A stretch of DNA of 64,000 nucleotides, taken from contig CALNVZ010003433.1 in the NCBI GenBank assembly GCA_940671915.1, forward strand, positions 52,573,634 through 52,637,633, read 5' to 3'. The translations under genes were made by a program, and so were the position numbers. The notes below the pieces were generated by a model. It made no database searches. It was not told the origin of the DNA and worked only from the letters and a program-made list of their open reading frames with translations. This document shows, one piece after another, positions 48,001-57,139 of the stretch (positions are counted from its first letter, which is position 1; every line of letters begins with the position of its first letter). This stretch comes from Paracentrotus lividus. Lineage: Eukaryota; Echinodermata; Echinoidea; Camarodonta; Echinidae.

Positions 48001-50650
48001 CTGTACTAGTCATCAATCTTATTTCCTTTTGTGATAATGACGAGTATATGCACCGCCCTAATAAAGTTGCGTTATTAGTGTCTCTCTAGTGTATCTAATC
48101 TCTCGTGTCGCTTCTCAAGTGATACTATGTGTGTGTTACCTCTCTGCGCTCTACTTGCTTATATGCTTGCTTGTCTCTATTGTCATCCCTGATACGTCCC
48201 TTTTTGTGCATGAGGTTAATTCTCGCTGTACATAACAGGAGTATTGATCAGAATCAGTAGTGACATTACATTACAAGTCCTTTGCTATCAATATTTCAAA
48301 GTATTCTGGTGATTATAATTATTTCACTGGAAGTGCAATCTTAATTACCTTTTGATGACTCTACTATTGTCAGGCTCAATGTAGCTCACTGAACACCATT
48401 GTTTGAAATGTCTTGCAAATGGTGAGTGGTTCATTTTCACGCTCATTTGGATGGGTTAGTTGAATGTGCTATAATGGGGAACTCCATCTGTTTTTTTAAC
48501 TTGCGTGGTATTATGGTTTATATCCTGGAAGTGCTTTTCATTTTTTGATATTTCTTTCGCTCGCTGTCACGATCCTAATCTTTGTTCTGATTTTGGAAAA
48601 TTGTGGTTTTGAATGCCCTGTCATGCTTTTACTTTTCCCGGGAAAGTTTTGTGTATTTGTGGCCCTACTTTCATATCACTTTTGAGTGTTCCATAGTTTT
48701 CGCTTTGCTCTTGGGGATGGTTAGATTAGGCTTAGTGCATTTCGCAATACAATTCTTACATTACTCTCAATAAACCGGAATGTTCTTTAGATTTTTGACT
48801 TTAGAATCTCAGGGCATGAGGAATTCTTTTGCGAGCAATTTCACAATGGGTTGTTGTGATGTATTGGTGGTGAGAGAGGTTCTTTAGAATGGTATGGTTT
48901 ACTTTCCGATAAGATTAAGATTTTTTCACCATGATAGTTGTATTGATGATCAGTTGAGGTTTCCGTTTCCGGACCAATTCCCACCTTTTGAGGTGCAGGG
49001 AAGTGATCCCAATTTTACAACTCCTTGGTCTTACAGACATTGTGTGATTCAGCGAGCATGATATTGGTGGGTGAGAGAGATATCATTAGTGGTATGAGTT
49101 GCACTACAGTGATATAAATTTCATAATCCCCATTGGAATATTTTTGAAATTATTGTTGATCAAAGTTGGGTTTCCTTTTTTCTGGGTCACCCTGTACATG
49201 TATATACAGGAGGAGAGGAGAGGAAACTTATGCAATTCTGTGATGATTAGTGATGACGATAAAACTTATAAGAGAAGATTTTTTTTTTCTTCAAATTCCC
49301 ATATTAACTACAAAAAGCCACGGGCTTCTTAAAAAGCACTTTGTTCTGACTTAAAATTGTTGATAAGTGTGCATAGTTACGGCAATAGAATCTAGTACAT
49401 ATTTTCTTCTGAGGGAACAATTTTTAAAAAATCCGGTGATTTAACTCTTTGCCCGCCACGTTAATTTTAAGCGTAAAAAAGAAGACTTTTCTATTTAATT
49501 ATTAAAAATAATATAACAATATTTGATTAGTATAAACTACGAGAAATTATGCCGCAGACCCAGTCCTAGCATTATCAGGGATTTTCAGATCTTTTGGCCC
49601 AGCCATTACAGAGAAAATGAATTATTACGATTGTATAGTTAATAAGCACAATTGTGACTATAGTCGAACTTGGCAGGCAAAGAGTTAAAAAATTATTTTG
49701 AAGATTTCTGAACAGTGCTAGAGGCCTTTTTAAGCCTCCACTCCTCATGAGTTAGTCAATTCCATTATTTGCATGCATGCATTCGTATAAATATGTAATG
49801 TAACTACGATATAAACTAATCTTCCTCGTTTTTGAGGTCACTTCTTTTTTCTGCTGAAAATCTGTCATGGAGCAATGGAACACAGGATTCTTAAAATTGG
49901 TCGGATATTATAACATGGAGCAAAATATTATAAATATTGGTGCCATGAGTATGTCACATACAGGCGATTTTTTTTTTCTCTTCAAGTTTTCACAATACTA
50001 CAACACCACATGACATGTTGCGATTGATAAATTATACTGCATTTCAGCCTTTAAAACAAATAGTTTACTAGGAAACGAACATGAGATTTGCAATCGGCTT
50101 CATTTTTTTCTAGACTTTTAGCCTGTAAGGAGGGTTTACCAAAGCAGGGATATGAAATCATCTTGGTGTTTATTGCGGTTTCGAGTTTCGATTATTTGTT
50201 TCAATGTTTGGCCAAGTAATTCTTGATTTCGTATAAACAATGTAACCAAAGACAATGCCCAATACGAACAGAAAACAGAACCAATTCAGACTTCTCAATA
50301 CAATTCCCAAAATAATACCACTATTTGACGTACTCATAACAGAGACTCAACATTTGATATCATCTCTTCCTTAATTATCGCCAACATCAGCTTATAAAAA
50401 CTCAGTCTTCCTCTTGGAGTTTGCAGGTTGCAGAAAATGTAGTGTAAATAAGTCCAAAATATGACACAACTTCCTCAATTTGAGTTACAATATTTCATAA
50501 GTATCCTGGGTACTTTATAAGCACAACTATATTATTCAAGGAAAACCTCAGAACAGCGTAAAATACTACACTGAGTTTGCCATCACGTTCATATATAATT
50601 CCATATGTCACATTTAAATGCAGTATTACAAACAAGGAGTTCCCGGTGGC
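48000..50650. other. No gene recognised; one transposon terminus
   Basis: Contains the inverted partner (49120-49200) of the TGACCCAG terminus at 33780. The rest is AT-rich, with no domain-bearing frame. The 3' untranslated region of gene B presumably lies just left of 50658. Confidence 0.4.
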
Positions 50651-50657
50651 CATCTTC

Positions 50658-50934
50658 TTAGTTCTGGAAAATCTCGTTGAAGATACCTCCAGCATCTGAT
50701 GCAACAAGAGCAGCTTTCAGTTTGTCACGATGATCACATTCAGTACGATTGTTCCACTTTATCAGAACATCCATCAATGATTTCTGATAATCATTGCCGC
50801 ACTTTACAAAAATGTCTCTCCCCTCATTATATCGATAGCCAAGGTGGATGCACAGATCGAGGTATTTCTCGCCTGGAAAGATCTTTGATAGCGTTAAGAG
50901 CTGCAGCTCCGTCACGTGCTGGTCTGATCTCGAG
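50658..50934 (-). CDS. Gene B death-domain exon and stop
   Basis: 277 bp with acceptor CCCCAAG|CTCGAG, entered in phase 2, and stop TAA at 50660-50658. It encodes SRSDQHVTELQLLTLSKIFP, then GEKYLDLCIHLGYRYNEG, YQKSLMDVLIKWNNRTE and KLKAALVASDAGGIFNEIF. It aligns along its whole length with the gene A death domain, including the L.KW.NRT tryptophan and LKAAL. It ends about ten residues earlier, lacking the GSGAPGVQT tail. Confidence 0.88.
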
Positions 50935-51060
50935 CTTGGGGAAAGAGGTTAGAGAAATATAATCGAGTACCATCAAGGAAAGCAGAGACTACAAAGCAAT
51001 AATCGAGTGATGGTTGTTTGCCTCTTTACTGTATTAATTTCAAAATTTGAAATACATAAC

Positions 51061-51480
51061 AGATATGGGTTCTAGACCGGACGGGGGGGGGGGGAGTTAA
51101 TCACCGACATGATATGATACGTCAAAGCGTGGTCCCAAAAAGCCGTCGAAAGGGGTCTGTTTTCAAGCCTTTTCGGCGGCGTCGACGCTTTTCCTTAAAT
51201 AGGGGTGTTTTTTAAATTTGCAGTCGCCATTTTCACAAAATGGAATGTGTTTTCAGCAGGAATTGCCGTTTTGAGGTCATTTACGTGTATAGCCATTTAG
51301 GGTATGTTTTTCCGCAGCCAGACGTCGAAAAGGGGTGAAATTGACTAAATGCAGAGTGAGACGTTTAGGGTCCATTTTAGGAGGCGGGGACACGCATGGG
51401 TGCCACTTTTTTCTTTGAGTGACCCCCCCCTCCGGGTTCTAGAAGAACTACCAATTCGCCCAGAGGCGCACCCCGCTCAC
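51061..51480. other. Intron of gene B, repeat-like, no gene
   Basis: G-run at about 51086, several GTCGAAA.GGGGT words and a C-run at 51424. The overall look is of a repeat family remnant. No terminal repeats were found. Confidence 0.35.
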
Positions 51481-52129
51481 AACTCCCTCCCCGACAAGTT
51501 CCAGGGGAGCTGTTCTCTGTGGAGTAGTCCAAAAACAAAAAATAAAAAACAAAAATAAATGGATGCCAAACACTTTCCAACTCTTTAAGAGTCGAATATT
51601 TCAGACATTCTCCCACAAGAAAACTTAATAGACCTTGTATTCAACAAACTGTGAACCAAAAACAAAATAAATAATAAGTAGAATAACAAAAAAAACCCAC
51701 CTGGTATATAATTCACAATTATGTTAATGTACAATTGAAGCACACTTTTAAAATATACATCTTTCCGTGAAAGTAGGGCCATTTTCTTCATTTTTCAAAT
51801 TTATGGGTAGAAAAATTTGGGTTACCTAGCCGCCCCTTCTGTAGTAGCAATGAGCCTGTAATACCGTTCATCTCTGCACGTTCCATGGATCTGGCTTATA
51901 AGGACCCACACAAATAATAAATAAAAATAAAAAATCATATAACATATATAATTGAAATCAACGTCATTCTATCAAAACAAAAAAAAATTTAAAAAGTACT
52001 TTGAATTTCGATTAAATTTGGGTAAATTTTATGTAATAATCGTATCGTAAAAGGTTAAAAAAATATATTATGATAAGTTATACATTCAGACATCATATCT
52101 TGTTAGATTAAAGGATGTAAACCTGATTC

Positions 52130-52640
52130 ATCAGGCTACACAGGGTCTGTAAGGTCAGTTTCCTTGGTGAGTTTTCCAGTTCCTTCACGATGGCTTAGAG
52201 TCCGTTGATCATGGACGATTGAGCATCTACCCGTGTGATTAGTGCTTTGTGAGTCCATTCAGTTGCCTGATCGGTTCCTGATGATCCACAGGGTGGTGGT
52301 AGGTTAGTTGCTTGGTGAGTTCCAATCTTCACGATTGTCACTGTTCGTTGATCAGAGTATGGATTACTGACTGATCCTCTACCAAGGGTCTGTGGTAGGT
52401 TAGTTGCTTGGTGAGTTTTTCCGATCCTTCACGATTTGCTTAAGACCCGTTGATCAGAGTATGAATTACTGACTGATCCATGCTACCAAGGGTCTGTGGT
52501 AGGTTAGTTGCTTGATGAGTTTCCGTCCTTCACGATTGCTTAGAGTCCGTTGATCAGAGTATGAATTACTGACTGATCCATCCTACCAAGGGTCTGTGGT
52601 AGTTAGTTGCTGGTGAAGTGTTCCAGTCCTTCAGATTGCT
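52130..52640 (-). pseudogene. Frame-broken continuation of the 102 bp coding repeats
   Basis: Four to five more units are recognisable by AAGGGTCTGTGGTAGG and GTTGATCAGAGTATG on the plus strand (spacing about 100-105). They contain several single-base gains and losses, so no frame crosses them. Whether this is decay of the gene or consensus error in a tandem repeat cannot be told from sequence alone. Confidence 0.6.
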
Positions 52641-53077
52641 TAGAGTCCGTTGATCCGAGAATGGATTACCTGAATGATCAATCCTAGCAAGGGTCTGTGG
52701 TAGGTTAGTTGCTTGGTGAGTTTCCGATCCTTCACGATTGATCAGTGTCCGTTGATCCGAGTATGGATTACCTGAATGATCCATCCTACCAAGGGTCTGT
52801 GGAAGGTTAGTTCCTTGGTGAGTTTCCGATCCTTCACGATTGTTCAGTGTCCGTTGATCCGAGAATGGATTACCTGAATAATCAATCCTACCAAGGGTCT
52901 GTGGTAGGTTGGTTGCTTGGTGAGTTCCCAATTCTTCACGATTGGTCACTGATTGTTGATCAGAGTATGGATTACCCGAGTGATCCATCCTACCAAGGGT
53001 CTGTGGTAGGTAAGTTGCTTGGTGAGTTTCCAGTCCTCCACAATTGCTCAGAGTCCGTTGATTCGAGACGTGGACAT
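52566..53077 (-). CDS. Gene B linker exon with 34-residue tandem repeats (intact part)
   Basis: Starts after acceptor CCATTAG|ATGTCC, phase 1, and reads DVHVSNQRTLSNCGG, then repeats of the form (M/I)DHSGNPYSDQRTL, NREGSETHQATN, LPQTLGR. Each unit is 34 residues (102 bp). About four and a half units are open before the frame fails near 52640. The repeat is polar, without Cys in the repeat proper, and probably disordered. It takes the place of the 64 bp linker exon of gene A. The exon must continue to about 52100, but its donor could not be placed. Confidence 0.7.
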
Positions 53078-53339
53078 CTAATGGGATGTCATTAGAAAAT
53101 TGGATATTCGATTAGATTAAGGGATTCACTCGAAACCAATTGCTGCAGGAGCGTATGTCATACAATTCTCGTTTGACTTTAAATCCGTTTTACACGACTA
53201 ACCCTAACCCTTGGAACCACCATTGAGCAATTATTGAACTCAAAGAGGATATCAATAAAACGCTAAAAAAAAAGAAAAAAAACCTTTGCATCCAATTAAC
53301 CATGTTCGGGACTCGTTTTTGTCGTTTATGTGAACTTAC

Positions 53340-53490
53340 CTTCAAAGAGCAGAGGAAACATGATTTCCTTTTCTATATCTTGCAACAGGACAAAGGACAC
53401 GATAACAACAGGATCATCAAGTTCCTTTGGGTCCAAGAAGAATGGTACACGGTGGTTGGTCAGACGGTAAAACATCCGTTCTTGTAGAGT
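53340..53490 (-). CDS. Gene B UPA region, third part
   Basis: 151 bp (acceptor TTTTCAG|ACTCTA, donor TGAAG|GTAAGT), phase 0 in and phase 1 out. It encodes TLQERMFYRLTNHRVPFFLD, then VVIVSFVLLQDIEKEIMFPL. The gene A exon is also 151 bp with MFYHVTRQR at the matching position. The intron upstream of it is 6.9 kb. Confidence 0.85.
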
Positions 53491-54048
53491 CTGAAAATAA
53501 TATTTTAAGAGCTACTCTGAATTCTGACAAACAAATGGATTTTCTACATCTGAAAGTTTGGAAGTTTAATCAAATTCATTGACCATGTTGACATTAACAT
53601 TTACCGCCTAGAATGTTTCTTTTCATTTATTACAAAGGTTTCGAACGATAAAAAAAAACAGGTAGGCCTAATTGTTTCGATAATGAAGCATGGTCATGAT
53701 TAGTCTTACTAATTGTTTATCTATTTATTCTTTTTTTTTTTCATTTTAGAAAGAAACCCTTTTTATTTAATGTGTATGGAACAATACATATTCTCATCAT
53801 TCAGTGTAACCCAAATTTTGGTTTAAAAAGCTGCAAAGGTTTTGTTTCGTGCGAGTTATCATATATATATATATATATGATAAATAATCATATGTATAGT
53901 GTAAGGGAATCTACTGTACAACAGCCGATGGGCAACTCTTTTTTTATTTTTAAATTTGAAAGAAATGGGTGAAGAGAATAATAGTTGACGTAGCTCAATC
54001 AAAGTTCCCAGAGCTATCCTCCTTTTTGGATAATTTTTTGTGAGATCG

Positions 54049-54054
54049 AAAAAA
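54049..54054 (-). terminator. RNA polymerase III terminator (T6)
   Basis: Six T on the minus strand begin one base after the end of the tRNA-like acceptor stem, where a working tRNA gene would have its terminator. Confidence 0.6.
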
Positions 54055-54055
54055 T

Positions 54056-54125
54056 GTCTCTGCCGGGAATCGAACCCGGGCCTCCAGCTTTGAACGCCGG
54101 TGCCTCACCACTAGACCACAGAGAC
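54056..54125 (-). tRNA. tRNA-like gene with UCA anticodon
   Basis: On the minus strand 70 bases fold as a cloverleaf. The acceptor is GTCTCTG with CAGAGAC (seven pairs), the D arm GTCT...AGGC (seven-base loop) and the anticodon arm CCGGC-GTTCAAA-GCTGG. The variable loop has four bases, and the T arm is CCGGG-TTCGATT-CCCGG. U33 is present and positions 34-36 are TCA, which would read UGA. The seven-pair acceptor excludes tRNA-Sec. The sequence otherwise resembles tRNA-Glu (TGGTCTAGTGGT A box, GGTTCGATTCC B box). It may be a suppressor-like tRNA, a tRNA pseudogene or the head of a SINE. It lies in a gene B intron on the same strand. Confidence 0.65.
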
Positions 54126-54689
54126 GGGTTAGTGGCTAGGCGGACCCGATCCGATTGACCGTCAGATAAACAGATTCTCAACCTCACCAATTGTTTCCTT
54201 TTCGGGGTAGATGAGTTTTTGAACAATGACAAGCCGTCATGCGCCTCAGCTGGATCTAAGCAGTTGCTAAGATACAGTACATGTATAGAACAATTTATAC
54301 AAGTGTAAGGAATACATGTACAACAGCCGACTGTTATACATGTATTCCAAAGCCACAAAAAAAAAAAAAAAGCCATGCGTTGGAAACTCGCCCCCAAGTC
54401 GCCCTTTTTTTAATGTTACACCACCGATTGAAAAATCTAAATAATCTTGCCCCTTTAAGGATCAAAGTGTCATAACGATAAACATTTAAGCCTCCTCCTA
54501 CAAAATATATATATTCTGAAAGGAAATTTCCTGAGGATGTCAAAAATGGCAGTCATAACAACACAGGATGAAGTAGTTAGATCTTATGTGGGGATTTTTA
54601 AATTATTTTGAAGGGCCCCAAATTTTTAATTCAGTGCCCCTATTTAAGTCCCCGTTGCAATGACCTTAATATTTCGTAAGCACCCGTTA

Positions 54690-56490
54690 TTCCAAGGTTC
54701 GTAATTCCGAAGGTTCTTTATTCCGAAGGTTCGTTATCGAAGGTTCGTCATTCAGAAGGTTCGTTTATCCGAAGTTCGTCATCCGAAAGCGAAAAAGAAG
54801 TTCGTCATGCCGAAGTTCTTCATTCCGAAACGAAATATGGTTCGTCATTCCGAAGGTTCGTCATCCGAAAACGAATAAGGTTCGTTACTCCGAAGGTTCG
54901 TCATTCCGAAAACGAAAAAGGTTCGTTATTCCGAAGGTCGTCATTTCCGAAAACGAAATAAACTTTTTTAGTAATAAAAACGGTGTTGTAATTATAAAAA
55001 TAATGGATATTATGCAAGAATAGTCTCAGCGGAGGATGATACACGTGTATTTTGTGGGAGCAAGCACGTATTGCATCAAAAAATGACATGGATCAAGCAT
55101 CTTTGATTTTATTTTATCTGAGCAATGCTCTCTGAGCGAATGATTAAAAATTTTGGGGACTGTGTGTTGATCATCCGTGAATAAACCTCCAGATAAGGGA
55201 TTTGTTTTTTGTTTTGTTTTGTTTTTTTGTTTTTGTTTTTTTGCGAGGAGGGGTGTCATTATTTTAGGGGTATCGGGGGCTAGCGGGGAATTATGCCTCA
55301 CACATTATATAAGTGTATGTACTGTACAAAGAAATTGATGGTTGTATCATGTTTATTCGTCGCTACTCAAGAGTTTCGCGCAAAGCGATCATCAGGCAAA
55401 TAATGAAACATTGGCAATGATTCATTAGATGTCTGATGGACACTTAGCCAATGTTTCATTAGTTGGAAACAGCTAGTTACCTGATGATCGCTTTGCGTGA
55501 AACTCGTGAGTAGCGACGAATAAACATGATACAACCGTCAATTTCTTTTTGATTTCTTGACTATTTCAGTTGAATTCAAAGCATGACGCTTATTACATTC
55601 TTTTAATATGTCTTTTAATAATATATTCCAAAACGATGGCTATGCTGGCTGAGGACGGCAGTTTTGTCCCGCTCCCCCAGCCAAAAAAAAGAGGAATTGT
55701 CGCCCCTTTTTGAGGTGTTAATTCCTCATATTCTGGTCCAAACAAGCTCCCATCCCCACCTCCCCCCCCCCCCCCCCGCAGAGCGATATTTAATCAAGAA
55801 TGAGTCTTTTAGTAGAAATCTGAAACTTGTACAAAACAATTTCAAAATGCATCAATACTCCCCTAGCGAAATTTACAGGTCAGGCAACGATTCTTGCATG
55901 AACTAGTCCCATAAACCTATGATCACCCCTCTGAAAGAATTCTTAAACGCCCCTGGTAACGATAGATCAACCCCTTTCCACCCTCATAACAATTGAACAG
56001 TAAAGGTGATACCCTTCCCCCTCCAACACGCCTGCCCTCCAGTTTTCCCGGCTTCGCCACAGATTATATCAGTTTTGGACTAATTACAAAACTTATTTCA
56101 TTTTCGGATCAACGAACCTTCGGAATGACGAACCCTATTTCGTTTTCGGAATGACGACCCTTCGGAAAGACGAACCCTATTTCGTTTTCGGAATGACGAA
56201 CCTTCGAAATGACGAACCCTATTTCGTTTTCGGAATGACGAACCTTCGGAATGACGAACCCTTTTTCGTTTTCGGAATGACGAACCTTCGGAATAACGAA
56301 CCCTATTTCGTTTTCGGAATGACGAACCTTCGGAATAACAAACCTTCGGAATAACGCCACAAATGTTCGGATTAACGAACCCTTTTTTATTTTCGGATAA
56401 ACGAACATCGGGGTATAGGCATTTTACGTGTTTCGGAATGACGAACCTTCGGAATAATGGACCTTCGGAATAACGAACCTTCGGAATTAC
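54690..56490. mobile_element. TU-like foldback element 2
   Basis: The left arm (about 54690-54960) is tandem GGTTCGTCATTCCGAAAACG-type units, and the right arm (about 56095-56490) is the same in reverse. The interior shares collinear blocks with element 1: GTAATTA.AAAAATAAT.GGATATTATG (55000 versus 15640), CCGTGAATAA.CCTCCAGATA (55180 versus 15690) and CGGCTTCGCCACAGATTAT (56050 versus 16420). It lacks the outer 16-base satellite of element 1. Arg/Ser/Glu-rich frames on the minus strand are satellite translations. It lies in a gene B intron. Confidence 0.75.
55328..55547. mobile_element. Hairpin MITE inside TU-like element 2
   Basis: Inverted arms of about 70 bases: AAAGAAATTGATGGTTGTAT...TTTCGCGCAAAGCGATCATC and the complementary GATGATCGCTTTGCGTGAAA...CCGTCAATTTCTTT. 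The loop has a second inverted motif (AATGTTTCATTA / TAATGAAACATT). Confidence 0.85.
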
Positions 56491-57054
56491 GAAGTGTAAC
56501 CAATATTTCAACATACTTGAATTGCTCATGAAATTTCCTTTTACAAAATATACATTTACAAGGAGTGTCTTCATTAAATGAAAAAATAGTCTTAACCTTC
56601 AATGGGCATGATTATTTTGGTCATCTCACGACCAAGGGTGGGGGCGAATCCACCCTCCCCATTTTACCAAATGTTCTGAAACTTAGCATGTATTTGAGGT
56701 ATATTACAATAAATAAGCCTGCTAAGTGTCATACTTCTACCTCAAATACTTTTTGAGCAATCAACATATGTAATTGGCATTTTACTTTTTTGCATTTGGA
56801 CGACATGTTTAATACACAAGTCTATGGGGAAACCAAAAGCGCATAGCGCAACTGTTTTTAATGCTGCGCATTACCAGATGGTCGAAACTATATAAATTTG
56901 GTGTCTACATATACGTAAGACCCTATGCTAAAAAGTCATGAAAGCTCATAGCACACAAAAGATATCTTTAATATGATTTCGGCAAATGAACTAGGGCATT
57001 GATAATCCCATAGACTTTGTGTAGGTTCAGGTGTTCTAATAATTTTGGCCACCA

Positions 57055-57138
57055 CTGTATGTGTTATGAATAAAAAGTCTAGGACAAGCTCAGCAACGTC
57101 TTAGCTTGTCCTAGACTTTTTATTCATAACATATACAG
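57055..57138. repeat. Near-perfect hairpin with 36-base arms
   Basis: Arms CTGTATGTGTTATGAATAAA...GACAAGCT and its complement differ at one position, with a 12-base loop. One side is preceded by a mariner-like end (TTTTGGCCACCACTGTA) and the other is followed by CAGTTGTCCGCAAAATTG, the start of the next element. Confidence 0.85.
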
Positions 57139-57139
57139 T

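Noticed and set aside
54056-54125. Selenocysteine tRNA
   Set aside because: The anticodon would be UCA, but the acceptor stem has seven pairs and the variable loop four bases, unlike the long acceptor and long variable arm of tRNA-Sec.
56098-56574. 158-residue frame rich in VIPKVRHSENEIGF repeats
   Set aside because: It is the translation of the tandem arm of a TU-like element. Overlapping frames in other phases are equally repetitive.
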